Shown: positions 7,146 to 15,076 of the stretch, in pieces | Numbering within the stretch: the stretch's first letter is position 1 | How the letters are laid out: each line of letters starts with the position of its first letter | Assembly (NCBI GenBank): GCA_947305635.1 | Contig: CAMZEG010000002.1 | Location: forward strand, 1-39,278 | Direction of reading: 5' to 3' | DNA from: an uncultured Clostridia bacterium | Lineage (GTDB): Bacteria > Bacillota > Clostridia > Oscillospirales > Acutalibacteraceae | Length of the DNA: 39,278 nt | Notes under the pieces: generated by a model | The model's database searches: none | The model's input: only the letters and a program-made list of their open reading frames with translations | What the model was told of the DNA's origin: nothing | Made by a program: the position numbers and the translations under genes

Positions 7146-8606
7146 TTACAACAGCTTTTCCAATCCGGCGTCGGAGTATTCCTCGCCGGCGCGTTTTTTC
7201 TGCAGCTGCACGCGCAGCGCGTCGTAGGTCTTTCTCGTCATCGGATACAGCAGCAGCCACAGCAGCGCCAGCGTCATGATCGCGGCGGGGATCAGGGAGG
7301 ACAGGTTTTCCATACCCTTCACGATCGATTCCGCAGGGCGCACAAACGTCGCGGCGTCCGCGCCGGATTCGCTGGTCGCGTCGTAGCCGTAGGCGCCGAG
7401 GATCAGGCCCTGCGCCAGAATGCCGGCGGCGGAGCCGAACTTCTGCACCAGCTGCGGCAGTGCGGTGGTCATGCTCTCGCGGCGCGCGCCGTCCTGTCCG
7501 TTGACATATTCGTCCAGCTCCACGATGTCGTACGCCATCGAGTAGAACACGGTCCAGAAGGTGGAAAGTCCGGTGCCCAGCAGCAGCGGCGCGCCGATCA
7601 GCATGATCTTGAACGAGCCGATCTGCGTGTCGAAGCCGATGACCTTCAGCAAAATCAGGCCGACGACCGTGACAGAGATGAAGATCAGACAGGCGGTGCG
7701 GCGGTCGGTCTTTTCGCAGACCTTGGTCACGACCGGGACCGCGACGGCCATTGTGATGACCAGCATGCCGATGACGATGGCGATGCCGGAGTTATAGTCG
7801 GTGTTGATGCAGTCGACGACCATGTAGGACAGGTTGCTCTGCAGCATGGAGGCGCCCGCAAGGAAGAAGAACACGAACAGCAAAAAGAACTTCACGGGGC
7901 GCAGCTTTGTAATCTCGCCGAAGCTGCGCAGCGTGGTGCCGATGCCGAGGCCCTTCGGGGCAACTTCGCCTTCTTTTGCCTGCCGCGCCTGATAGACGCC
8001 CTTGAGCGAGGCGGCGCAGACGAGGCCGGACAGCACGGCGAGGATGGACAGCCCGCCCGCCACGTGCATATAGGTGATGGCGCCGACGCCCACCAGCGCG
8101 GGCATGATGTTGCCGATGCCGATGCAGAACGCGTTGACAAACGAGGACTGCGAGCGCAGAACCGTGCGTTCGTCATAATCCTCGGTCAGCTCCGCGACCA
8201 CGGCGTAATAGGGGATCGTATAGATGGTGTAGAACAGCCAGATCAGCATCGATACCGCCGTATACAGCAGCACGTTCGGCAGCTGCGCTTCGCCGAAGGC
8301 TTTGGGGCCGAGGCCGCTCCAGACCACGGTGAAGCAAAGCGCCAGCGGCAGCACGGACTTGAGCATCATCTTGCGCTTGTCCTTGCCGGGACGGTCGGAG
8401 ATGTTGCCGACGATCGGGTCCGTAATGGCGTCCCAGCCGATGGAAATGAAGATCACGATACCCGCGAGCTGCGGCTTTACATGGATGATCTGCACCAAAA
8501 ACGTGAGGAAATAGGTGTAGTACATGTTGTACAGCAGCGAGTCGGCGGCAATGCCCAGCGCATAGCCGACTTTTTTCTTTCTGGTCAGTCCAGCATTCTT
8601 AGCCAA
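7146..8606 (-). CDS. GPH-family sugar:cation symporter (MelB-like)
   Basis: 486 residues with about 12 hydrophobic helices. The GPH signature DAITDPIVGNISDR lies at 59-72, with Asp59 and Asp63 matching the cation-site aspartates of MelB. The start is a TTG at 8606: it has AAGAAGGA 6 nt upstream, whereas the longer frame from the TTG at 8651 would begin at or before the transcription start predicted from 8657-8685. It follows GH130 and GH5 genes on the same strand, with an internal promoter and no terminator between. It probably imports the oligosaccharide that those cytosolic enzymes process. Confidence 0.88.
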   Translation of the reverse strand: MAKNAGLTRKKKVGYALGIAADSLLYNMYYTYFLTFLVQIIHVKPQLAGIVIFISIGWDAITDPIVGNISDRPGKDKRKMMLKSVLPLALCFTVVWSGLGPKAFGEAQLPNVLLYTAVSMLIWLFYTIYTIPYYAVVAELTEDYDERTVLRSQSSFVNAFCIGIGNIMPALVGVGAITYMHVAGGLSILAVLSGLVCAASLKGVYQARQAKEGEVAPKGLGIGTTLRSFGEITKLRPVKFFLLFVFFFLAGASMLQSNLSYMVVDCINTDYNSGIAIVIGMLVITMAVAVPVVTKVCEKTDRRTACLIFISVTVVGLILLKVIGFDTQIGSFKIMLIGAPLLLGTGLSTFWTVFYSMAYDIVELDEYVNGQDGARRESMTTALPQLVQKFGSAAGILAQGLILGAYGYDATSESGADAATFVRPAESIVKGMENLSSLIPAAIMTLALLWLLLYPMTRKTYDALRVQLQKKRAGEEYSDAGLEKLL

Positions 8607-8656
8607 AGTAATTCCTTCTTTCTTTCGTTTGTCCGGAACGGAAAAAGCCAAGCCCC

Positions 8657-8685
8657 ATTATACACGGGGACGGCGGAATAGTCAA
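8657..8685 (-). promoter_or_regulatory. Internal promoter of the symporter gene
   Basis: On the minus strand TTGACT (8680-8685), 17-bp spacer, perfect TATAAT (8657-8662). It starts 15 bp after the GH130 stop codon, so the symporter can be made alone or by read-through. Confidence 0.8.
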
Positions 8686-8699
8686 GATTCCGGCGTTCC

Positions 8700-9650
8700 T
8701 TACCGGATCAGGTCGTGCGCCTTGATATAATCGACCACCTCGTCGACGGTGGTGAACGCGAGCGCGACGGTCGTGTCCGCGGCGCCGTAGTAGATCGCGA
8801 TCCGGCCCGTTTCGCTGTCGGTCAGCGCGGCGCACGGGAAGACCACGTTCGGCACGTCGCCGACGGTCTCGTACAGCTCGTGCGGCGCCAGAAGGAAGCT
8901 GTCCGCGCGGTGCAGCACCTTCCAAGGCTCGTCCTTATCCAAAAGGGCGGCGCCCATGCTGTAGGTGAAGCCGTTGCAGCTGGTCAGCACGCCGTGGTAG
9001 AACAGCAGCCAGCCCTCATCCGTTTCAATCGGCGTCGGGCCCGCGCCGACCTTGGTCATCTCCCAGTTCTGGACGGGTTCCATCACGAACCGGTAGTTGC
9101 CCCAGTAGGTCAGATCACGGCTGCGCTGCAGGAAGATGTCGCCGTAGGGGGTGTGTCCCCGGTCGCACGGACGGATGAGCAGCACATATTCGCCGCCGAT
9201 CTTTTTCGGGAACAGTACGCCGTTGCGCGCGACGGGGTAGGTCGCGTCCTCCAGCTGGGTCCAGTCCTTGAAATCCGTTGTCACGGCGACGCCGATCGTC
9301 GTCCCGTGGTCGGTGAGGTTCACCCAGGTCAGATAGTACTTGCCGTCGATCTCGCACAGCCGCGGGTCGTAGCCGTAAAAGATCACCTTGTCGTCAAGGT
9401 CCCAGTGGATGGCGTCCTTGCTGTAGCCGGTGACGAGGGTGTGGTAGCGGGTTCTCGTATCCACGCGGAACACGCCCGCAAAGCCGTCGCCGTACGGGAC
9501 GACCGCGGAGTTGAAGATGCTGTTCGCAAAGAACAGGTTGTCCCTTGTGATGATCGGGTTTTCGGTGTAGCGCCAGACGGGGTACGGGTAGCCTGCGGGT
9601 TTCTCCTGCCAGGGCAGGTTCTTGATTGCCGGACCTAAGATTTTTGCCAT
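8700..9650 (-). CDS. GH130 beta-mannoside-type phosphorylase
   Basis: 316 residues, a typical five-bladed propeller length for GH130. Family-type motifs include WRYTENPII (26-34), NSAVVPY, DPRLCEIDGKYYLTW, NGVLFPKKI, RP.DRGHTPYGDIF, KVGAGPTPIETDEGWLLFYHG and YGAADT. GH130 enzymes phosphorolyse beta-1,4- or beta-1,2-mannosides, for example mannosylglucose or manno-oligosaccharides, giving mannose 1-phosphate; some subfamilies hydrolyse instead. There is no signal peptide, so it is cytosolic. Its ribosome binding site overlaps the stop of the upstream GH5 gene (TAGGAGG), which implies coupling. With GH5 and the GPH symporter it forms an uptake-and-cleavage module. Exact linkage specificity is not readable. 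Confidence 0.87.
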   Translation of the reverse strand: MAKILGPAIKNLPWQEKPAGYPYPVWRYTENPIITRDNLFFANSIFNSAVVPYGDGFAGVFRVDTRTRYHTLVTGYSKDAIHWDLDDKVIFYGYDPRLCEIDGKYYLTWVNLTDHGTTIGVAVTTDFKDWTQLEDATYPVARNGVLFPKKIGGEYVLLIRPCDRGHTPYGDIFLQRSRDLTYWGNYRFVMEPVQNWEMTKVGAGPTPIETDEGWLLFYHGVLTSCNGFTYSMGAALLDKDEPWKVLHRADSFLLAPHELYETVGDVPNVVFPCAALTDSETGRIAIYYGAADTTVALAFTTVDEVVDYIKAHDLIR

Positions 9651-9662
9651 GGGATTCGCCTC

Positions 9663-11132
9663 CTATTGTGTAATTTGAATTTTGATCTCGTGTCTGCCCG
9701 CGCCGGTCTGCAGGGCGAGCAGGCTCGCGCCGTTCTCGTACTGTTCGGCGATTCTGCCGTTTACGCCGTCGGGCATGACGAACGGTTTGTGGACGTAGAT
9801 CAGGCTTTCGCCGTCGCCGTCCGCGTCGAAGCAGAGCGTGAACACGTCCGTTTTCCGGTCATAGCCGTAGCGGACGATCTCGCCCGCGACCGCGACGGGG
9901 TGCGTGCGGGAAAGCATCGTCATCAGCGGCGCGTCCATGTCGTCGCCGTGGTAGTCCCAGTACAGCTGGCCCCACTGCATCTCGTCGAAGAAATCCAGCA
10001 GCTCGAACGCGTGGGGGAACCACGACGTGTCGGTGTTGTCGCTGCAGCCGCCCCATTCGCCCACGATCGTCGGCACGCGCAGCCGCAGCTGCGTGTTGCG
10101 CATCTCGCCGAAAAAGGCTTTCACACGGGAGGCGTTCGCGTACTGATACAGCGGCGTGTCGACCGAAAAGTCATAGGCGTGCGGGCCGAAGCACTGGTTC
10201 TTTTCGCGGACGCCGTTCACAGTGATCGGCGGCGCGGACTGTCTGATGCCGGTGTTGCAGATGTAGCTTTGCTCCATCATGACGATCCCGTTGTCCGTCA
10301 CCGCGCGGATCGCGGCGGCCGTTTTGTTCAAAAACGGGCCGTACTTTTCCCGGTCGAACTTCGCTTCGAGCGGATCGATCTTCCGCACGGCGTCGCGGAT
10401 CACGTCGCCGCCGATACAGTCGAGGATCGTCCGGGTGTCTTTTTTCAGCGCGGCCTTCACCAGCCGTTTACGGTCCACCTTTTTGTTGAAGGCGACCGTC
10501 TTTGCGACGCCGGACAGGAGCCGCAAAAACATCCGGTTGCTGCACGAGCCCGGAAACGGCTCGTTCATCAGATCGTAGCCGAAGAGCGCGGGGCTGTTGC
10601 CGTAGCGCCGGGCGAGCATCTGCCAGAGGTCGCAGTAGCGGTCCTGCAGTCCCTTTCCCAGCACCGGGGTGTTGTTCCAGAAATGGTCGAACTCTTTTCG
10701 CACCCACCGGCCCAGAAAATAGCCGTCCGCCCAGACGAAGAGCGGCATCCGCGGCTTCGCGCCGTCGGTGATTGCCGCCCAGCCCGGCGCGCCGTCGCCG
10801 ACGCACTTGCCGTCGTTCTGGGAATACAAATCCTGATGCATGTCGAGCAGAATATAGACGCCGTACTTTTCCGCCAGCGCAAAGATCTCGTCGAGCGACC
10901 GCAGATAGCTTTCGTTGTACCGCTCCGGTTCCGGCTCCAGATTCTGCCAGGTGACCGCAAGGCGGATGAGATCGAAGCCGTTCGCCTTGTATTTTTTGAA
11001 AAACGTCTCGTCCAGCGGATAGCGGAACGCCGTGCAGTTGACCAGCTTGTCGTCGATATTCATCCCGTTGAAAATCCGTGTCCTGCCCTGCTCGTCCGTG
11101 AACCGCAGCTCGTTTGTCTGAATCCTCTGCAA
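9663..11132 (-). CDS. Cytosolic GH5 endoglycoceramidase-like glycosidase
   Basis: 489 residues. The GH5 TIM barrel shows LIRLAVTWQNLEPEPERYNE (54-74), LLDMHQDLY (95-103), GDGAPGWA (112-119), acid/base Glu191 in DLMNEPFPG, GPHAYD (317-322) and nucleophile Glu359 in IVGEWGG. A C-terminal beta-domain follows (about 405-489). The HQD plus GDGAPGW pair is characteristic of the endoglycoceramidase-related GH5 subfamilies. No signal peptide is present, unlike classical endoglycoceramidases, so the likely substrate is an imported glycoside. The TTG at 11132 is the start: AAAGGAGG lies 8 nt upstream, while the nearby ATG abuts the ribosome binding site and is out of frame. It is first in the operon with GH130 and the symporter. 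Confidence 0.85.
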   Translation of the reverse strand: MQRIQTNELRFTDEQGRTRIFNGMNIDDKLVNCTAFRYPLDETFFKKYKANGFDLIRLAVTWQNLEPEPERYNESYLRSLDEIFALAEKYGVYILLDMHQDLYSQNDGKCVGDGAPGWAAITDGAKPRMPLFVWADGYFLGRWVRKEFDHFWNNTPVLGKGLQDRYCDLWQMLARRYGNSPALFGYDLMNEPFPGSCSNRMFLRLLSGVAKTVAFNKKVDRKRLVKAALKKDTRTILDCIGGDVIRDAVRKIDPLEAKFDREKYGPFLNKTAAAIRAVTDNGIVMMEQSYICNTGIRQSAPPITVNGVREKNQCFGPHAYDFSVDTPLYQYANASRVKAFFGEMRNTQLRLRVPTIVGEWGGCSDNTDTSWFPHAFELLDFFDEMQWGQLYWDYHGDDMDAPLMTMLSRTHPVAVAGEIVRYGYDRKTDVFTLCFDADGDGESLIYVHKPFVMPDGVNGRIAEQYENGASLLALQTGAGRHEIKIQITQ

Positions 11133-11168
11133 GGTCTCATCCTCCTTTTGCGGCTGAAATATATCATT

Positions 11169-11197
11169 AGTATATCATCAATCCCGGCATTGTTCAA
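11169..11197 (-). promoter_or_regulatory. Promoter of the GH5/GH130 operon
   Basis: On the minus strand TTGAAC (11192-11197), 17-bp spacer, TATACT (11169-11174). Confidence 0.75.
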
Positions 11198-11279
11198 GGG
11201 AAAACGAAAAGAAACCGCCGAAAGCCCGAAGACGGCGCGGCATGCCGGCGGAGGTTTTGCGCCGAACGCCCGCCCTGTC

Positions 11280-11308
11280 TTGCAATTGCGGCCCGATTGT
11301 GCTAAAAT
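11280..11308 (+). promoter_or_regulatory. Promoter of the M29 aminopeptidase gene
   Basis: TTGCAA (11280-11285), 17-bp spacer, TAAAAT (11303-11308). It gives a leader of about 75 nt that carries the hairpin at 11324-11363. Confidence 0.72.
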
Positions 11309-11323
11309 GGACAGGCTGAACAG

Positions 11324-11363
11324 CAGCCCGCAAAGCGATGCGTCGACAGTTTCCCGCGGGCTG
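11324..11363 (+). promoter_or_regulatory. Hairpin in the aminopeptidase 5' leader
   Basis: Perfect 8-bp arms CAGCCCGC (11324-11331) and GCGGGCTG (11356-11363) enclose a 24-nt loop, ending 13 nt before the AAGGAG ribosome binding site. There is no T-run. It may stabilise the mRNA or affect translation; the role is unknown. Confidence 0.4.
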
Positions 11364-11389
11364 AGAATGAGAGACAAGGAGAAACCGAT

Positions 11390-12613
11390 ATGAAACAAAC
11401 CGTTTTACGCAAATATGCCCGCCTGATCGCGCGCACCGGCGTCAACATCCAAAAGGGGCAGGAGGTCATCGTCAACTGCGATCTGGATCAGCCGAAGTTC
11501 GTGGCGCTGCTGGTGGACGAGTGCTACAAGGCCGGCGCCAAAAAAGTACGCGTCGAGTTCGACTACCAGCCGCTCGAGAAGCTGCACGTCCGTCACCAGA
11601 GCGTGACGACGATGGCGCAGATCACTGCGTGGGAAAAATCGCGGCTGCAATACTACGTTGACACGCTGCCCTGCCGCATCTATCTGATGTCCGAGGATCC
11701 CGACGGACTCAGGGGCATCAATCAGACGAAAATCGCCAAAGCCAACCAGAAGCGCTTTCCCGTTATCAAGCCGTACCGCGACCAAATGGAGAACAAATAC
11801 CAATGGTGCATCGCGGCGGTTCCCGGCGCCGCATGGGCGAAGAAGCTCTTCCCCGAACTGCCGAAAGGCAGAGCCATCGAAAAGCTATGGGAAGCGATCC
11901 TCTTCACCTCCCGCGTCACCGACGATCCTGAGGCCGCGTGGGCGGCGCACGACCGCGATCTGCACGACCGCTGCGCCTATCTGAACGCGCTTGGCATCAC
12001 CGAGCTGCGCTACAAGGGCGACAACGGCACCGATCTCACCGTGGGCATGATCCCCGAAGCCGAATTCAAGGGCGGCGGCGACACCACGCTGCAGGGCGTG
12101 TACTTCAATCCCAACATCCCGACCGAGGAATGCTTTATCTCCCCCATGCGCGGCAAGGCGGAGGGCATCGTCTACGCCACCAAACCGCTCTCCTATCAGG
12201 GTGAGCTGATCGAGAACTTCTCCGTCCGTTTCGAGAACGGCAAAGCCGTCGAGGTCAAGGCCGAAAAGAACCAGGCGCTGCTGGAGCAGATGATCGCCAT
12301 GGACGAGGGCGCCGCCTATCTGGGCGAGTGCGCGCTGGTGCCGGTGAACTCCCCGATCTCCGAGTCCGGCCTGCTGTTCTATAACACGTTGTTCGACGAG
12401 AACGCCGCGTGCCATCTGGCGCTGGGCATGGGCTTTGCCGACACGATCAAAGGCTTCGAAAACAAGACCCTCGAAGAATGCCGCGCGCTCGGCGTCAACG
12501 ACTCGATGATCCATCAGGACTTCATGATCGGCTATGCGGGGCTGGAGATCGACGCCGTCACCCGCGACGGCAGGACCGTCCCCATCTTCCGCAACGGCAC
12601 CTGGGCGTTCTGA
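11390..12613 (+). CDS. M29-family metallo-aminopeptidase (AmpS/PepS type)
   Basis: 407 residues, the normal size for peptidase family M29. The two-metal site is visible: Glu246/Glu247 in NIPTEECF, Glu313 in LGECALVP, His342 in ACHLALG, and His375 with Asp377 in MIHQDFMIG. These enzymes remove N-terminal residues from peptides in the cytosol, often with broad specificity. No signal peptide is present. The ATG at 11390 has AAGGAG 8 nt upstream. It is monocistronic, with its own promoter and a shared bidirectional terminator. It looks like a housekeeping gene inserted between glycan modules. Confidence 0.93.
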   Translation: MKQTVLRKYARLIARTGVNIQKGQEVIVNCDLDQPKFVALLVDECYKAGAKKVRVEFDYQPLEKLHVRHQSVTTMAQITAWEKSRLQYYVDTLPCRIYLMSEDPDGLRGINQTKIAKANQKRFPVIKPYRDQMENKYQWCIAAVPGAAWAKKLFPELPKGRAIEKLWEAILFTSRVTDDPEAAWAAHDRDLHDRCAYLNALGITELRYKGDNGTDLTVGMIPEAEFKGGGDTTLQGVYFNPNIPTEECFISPMRGKAEGIVYATKPLSYQGELIENFSVRFENGKAVEVKAEKNQALLEQMIAMDEGAAYLGECALVPVNSPISESGLLFYNTLFDENAACHLALGMGFADTIKGFENKTLEECRALGVNDSMIHQDFMIGYAGLEIDAVTRDGRTVPIFRNGTWAF

Positions 12614-12647
12614 GGCGACAGGGCTGAACGATAAGAGACTGTGACAC

Positions 12648-12700
12648 AAAAATGCCGGGATTCCTTCTAAAAAAAGGACTTCCCGGCATTTTTTATTTTT
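12648..12700. terminator. Bidirectional terminator between aminopeptidase and tRNA-Arg
   Basis: Stem AAAAATGCCGGGA / TCCCGGCATTTTT (arms 12648-12660 and 12681-12693) with an internal CCTT/AAGG helix. A T-rich run follows on the plus strand (12690-12700) and TTTTTGTG on the minus strand. It terminates the aminopeptidase gene and, leftward, the tRNA. Confidence 0.9.
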
Positions 12701-12774
12701 GGCACCCCCTGGGGGAATCGAACCCTCAACTGATCCTTAGGAGGGATCCGTTATATCCATTTAACTAAGGAGGC
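12700..12774 (-). tRNA. tRNA-Arg (anticodon CCU)
   Basis: A 75-nt cloverleaf on the minus strand with an encoded CCA end. The anticodon arm is a perfect GATCC / GGATC stem with loop CTCCTAA, giving anticodon CCU that reads the rare AGG codon. The D-arm is GTTA/TAAC, with A20 (an arginine identity base) in the loop, and the T-loop is TTCGATT. The acceptor stem pairs with G1-U72 and U4-G69 wobbles, and the T-stem has an A50-C64 mismatch, so the molecule is somewhat irregular. Promoter at 12801-12829; terminator at 12648-12693. Confidence 0.9.
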
Positions 12775-12789
12775 ATATAAACAGAAATC

Positions 12790-12821
12790 GGACGCATTTG
12801 ATTGTAGCACCAAATGCGTCC
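12790..12821 (-). terminator. 11-bp palindrome overlapping the tRNA promoter
   Basis: Perfect arms at 12790-12800 and 12811-12821 with a 10-nt loop, 14 nt downstream of the stop codon of the gene at 12836-13819. The flank on the minus strand (GATTTCTGTTTAT) is only moderately T-rich, so termination may be weak. The loop contains the -10 box of the tRNA promoter. Confidence 0.6.
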
Positions 12822-12829
12822 GTTGTCAA
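12801..12829 (-). promoter_or_regulatory. Promoter of tRNA-Arg(CCU)
   Basis: On the minus strand a perfect TTGACA (12824-12829), 17-bp spacer, TACAAT (12801-12806), about 20 nt before the mature tRNA 5' end. Confidence 0.85.
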
Positions 12830-12835
12830 CTGCTG

Positions 12836-13819
12836 TCAATAGGTGATCTTCCAGGTCTGGGTGCTGTAACCCTCAAAGCTCGCCGTGCCGGACAAGAAAC
12901 CCATCTTCGCGCTGCCGGTGCCGTCCATCGGGAGATACAGCTGCAGCTGCTTGACGCGGCACTGATCGTCCACCGTCACGACCACGGAGGAACCCGGGTA
13001 GTGCATATCGGCGCCGGTGATCGTCGCGCCGGGCACTTCCATGTCGGTCATCTTCAGATAGCCGATTGCCTGCGCGTTGTAGGTCGGAACCGGCTGGTCG
13101 ATCGAGGAGCGCTCCTCCGCGAGTTTGAGCGTGTAGGTCACGTCGCCGCCGTTTCGTTTGGCGGAGGCGGATTTGACGCCGGCTGCGGGCAGGGTGAACT
13201 GCGCGTCCGTGGGCGGGATCACCTGGTTCGGCGTCACTTCGCCCTCGTCCTTGATCTCCTTGCCGTCGTCGTCATGGCCGACGGCTTTGCCGTCCAAGAA
13301 AACGTAGGTCACGTTCTTGTCGCCGATCTTCTTGCTGATCACGCTGTTCAGGATGCTGACGGCGGACTTCGCCGAGCAGTCGACGATGCGGATGGAGATG
13401 GTCTCCTCGTTGCGCGCCGTCATGTTCTTGGTCGCTTTGAGCGTGTTGATCGCTTCGGTCGCGCGCTTGACGATCTGCTCTTTGGAAAGCGCGGAGACAT
13501 CCTCTGTCGTCGCCTGCGCCTTGGTCGTGTCTTCGTTGTTCTTCGCTTTGGCCGTCGTCGCGGCGGAAAGCTCGCTGTCCGGGTAAGTCGTGAGCTCGGC
13601 GATGGCGTTGCCGACGCCCGTGATCTCGGGCAGATCTTCGGTCGTCGGGACGGCGGTTGTCGTCGTTGCGTCTTCGCTCGTCGGCGCGGCGGTCGTCGTC
13701 TGCGCCGCCTGCTCTTTCCGGATATTCTGCTTTTCGCGGTAGGAGCCGAGCTCGAACCCCATCATAAACAGCCAGACCGCGAGAATGGCGGCAATGATCG
13801 CTTTGAATTCTTTTCGCAT
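12836..13819 (-). CDS. Membrane-anchored Thr-rich extracellular protein, unknown
   Basis: 327 residues, family not recognised. One N-terminal hydrophobic helix (about 7-23) without a clear cleavage site acts as signal-anchor. A long Thr/Ala/Glu-rich linker (about 40-110) follows, then a folded region (about 110-327) of alternating beta-type strands that ends in a TWKITY strand. The C-terminal segment with YPGSSVVVTVDDQCRVKQLQL and repeated hydrophobic strands suggests a beta-rich, lipoprotein-like sensor or binding domain; this is inference. The ATG at 13819 follows GGAAAGGAGA, and the gene has its own promoter. It lies just downstream of the P-loop ATPase gene on the same strand with only a weak A/T hairpin between, so some read-through is possible. 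Confidence 0.75.
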   Translation of the reverse strand: MRKEFKAIIAAILAVWLFMMGFELGSYREKQNIRKEQAAQTTTAAPTSEDATTTTAVPTTEDLPEITGVGNAIAELTTYPDSELSAATTAKAKNNEDTTKAQATTEDVSALSKEQIVKRATEAINTLKATKNMTARNEETISIRIVDCSAKSAVSILNSVISKKIGDKNVTYVFLDGKAVGHDDDGKEIKDEGEVTPNQVIPPTDAQFTLPAAGVKSASAKRNGGDVTYTLKLAEERSSIDQPVPTYNAQAIGYLKMTDMEVPGATITGADMHYPGSSVVVTVDDQCRVKQLQLYLPMDGTGSAKMGFLSGTASFEGYSTQTWKITY

Positions 13820-13863
13820 GGTCGGTCTCCTTTCCGTCGGATTCAGTTGCGGAATACTCCTAT

Positions 13864-13892
13864 AACATACTGAAAAACGGCGGGTTTGTCAA
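13864..13892 (-). promoter_or_regulatory. Promoter of the membrane-anchored unknown gene
   Basis: On the minus strand a perfect TTGACA (13887-13892), 17-bp spacer, TATGTT (13864-13869). Confidence 0.72.
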
Positions 13893-13931
13893 GAGCAACC
13901 GAGGAAAAAGATTTCTCCTTTTTCTGCCGGA

Positions 13932-15029
13932 TCAGCCTTTTTTCGGCATCGCGCCGGCAAAGAGGCGATCCAGCAGCCGCGCGGCGGCGCGGTTCAGCGC
14001 GTCAAAGTCAACCGCCGCAGTGTAACAGCTTTCGAGCCGGTCGTGCGTCTCTTTCGCCTGCCGCAGCTGGGCGACGCTTTCCTCGATGAGCGACTGCGCG
14101 GTCTTTTGCTGGAACTGCAGTCTCTGCTTTTGCCGCCGCACCGCGTCCGGCTGCAGAAAGCGAGCCGCGTGCAGCGTCCGCGCCGCCGGCAAAGCAGCGG
14201 TCTGCGCCGTCTTGCGCAAAAAGGCGACGCCCGTTTCCGGCACCAACAGTCCCAGCGGGTCGCCGTGCGGGTCCATCGGGTCGAGGATCAGCACATGGTC
14301 GTAGCCGTGCACCGACGCGCGCGACGCGAGCCGCGAAAGCAGCATCCCCGCCGCCGGGGAAAACGGGTCGTCGAGCAGCGTGATCTCCGTCGCGGCGGCG
14401 CGGACCGTCTCCGGGAAGAAGACGACGCCCTTCGGCGTGACGCCCGTCAGAAAGCGGCGCGTCGCCCGGCCGGGCCGGCTCCCCTTTTTGTGCGGCAGCA
14501 GCCGCATGCTGCAGCGCAGGGCGTAGCCGTTGAGCTTTTCTTCGAGCACAAGCGGCTGCAGCAGCTGCAGTGACGCCTGCCGCAGCGCGCCCGCCGCCGC
14601 GAGATAGCGGGTGCTGCGCCGGTGGCAAAGCGCGGTCTCGAGCGTGTAGCGCCGGATCGCCTCCGCGTTTTCGTGCAGCATCGTCTGATCCCAGAACGCG
14701 CCGAGATCGATCAGATTTTCGCACGCGCCGGGGAATCGCGGCTCCACCACATGCGGCGTGGTCCCGTCGCAGACGAACAGCCCCAGCGCCGGCACGGACA
14801 CGGCGTCGAGACTGTCCGGGTCGCTGCTGCAGCAGACGCGCTCCGTGTCGAAGCCGAGAGAAACCGCCTTCGCCGCGATTGCTTTCATCAGGGTGGATTT
14901 TCCGCAGCCGGGGCCGCCTTTGATGATCTGTACGTTGTGGTCCCGATAAGGATCGACGGTTTCGCCGAAGAGAGAGACAAAGCCGTACGGCGTGTTCGCG
15001 CCGAGAAAGCTGCGCGTTTCAGTTGCCAT
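13932..15029 (-). CDS. PRK06851-type P-loop ATPase, second P-loop degenerate
   Basis: 365 residues. The Walker A motif GGPGCGKST is at 38-46. It is followed by CCSSDPDSLDAV (66-77) and CDGTTPHVVEPRFPGA (87-102), which identify the clostridial ATPase family annotated as PRK06851. That family normally has two P-loop halves. Here the second half keeps the surrounding pattern (GV near 201, HGYDHVLILDPMDP at 241-254), but the expected GKS/T loop is replaced by LDDPFSPAAGMLLSRLA (219-235). The C-terminal 70 residues are helical and Gln/Arg-rich, coiled-coil-like. The ATG at 15029 follows TGGAGG. No terminator of good quality lies before the next gene. The cellular role of the family is unknown; it is divergent from galT. 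Confidence 0.8.
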   Translation of the reverse strand: MATETRSFLGANTPYGFVSLFGETVDPYRDHNVQIIKGGPGCGKSTLMKAIAAKAVSLGFDTERVCCSSDPDSLDAVSVPALGLFVCDGTTPHVVEPRFPGACENLIDLGAFWDQTMLHENAEAIRRYTLETALCHRRSTRYLAAAGALRQASLQLLQPLVLEEKLNGYALRCSMRLLPHKKGSRPGRATRRFLTGVTPKGVVFFPETVRAAATEITLLDDPFSPAAGMLLSRLASRASVHGYDHVLILDPMDPHGDPLGLLVPETGVAFLRKTAQTAALPAARTLHAARFLQPDAVRRQKQRLQFQQKTAQSLIEESVAQLRQAKETHDRLESCYTAAVDFDALNRAAARLLDRLFAGAMPKKG

Positions 15030-15076
15030 AGAATACCTCCAGTATTGTTGTCGGTGGTCTTGGGTCGTTGCTCTTT

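Noticed and set aside
8607-8651. Longer N-terminus of the GPH symporter from the TTG at 8651
   Set aside because: The predicted transcription start lies at about 8650, so this TTG would have no leader or ribosome binding site.
11356-11376. GGGCTGAGA, which resembles the CUGAGA core of a TPP riboswitch
   Set aside because: The remaining conserved TPP elements are missing and the downstream gene is a peptidase.
13903-13925. A/T hairpin GAAAAAG/CTTTTTC as terminator of the ATPase gene
   Set aside because: Stem is weak and not followed by a T-run, so it is not listed as a terminator.
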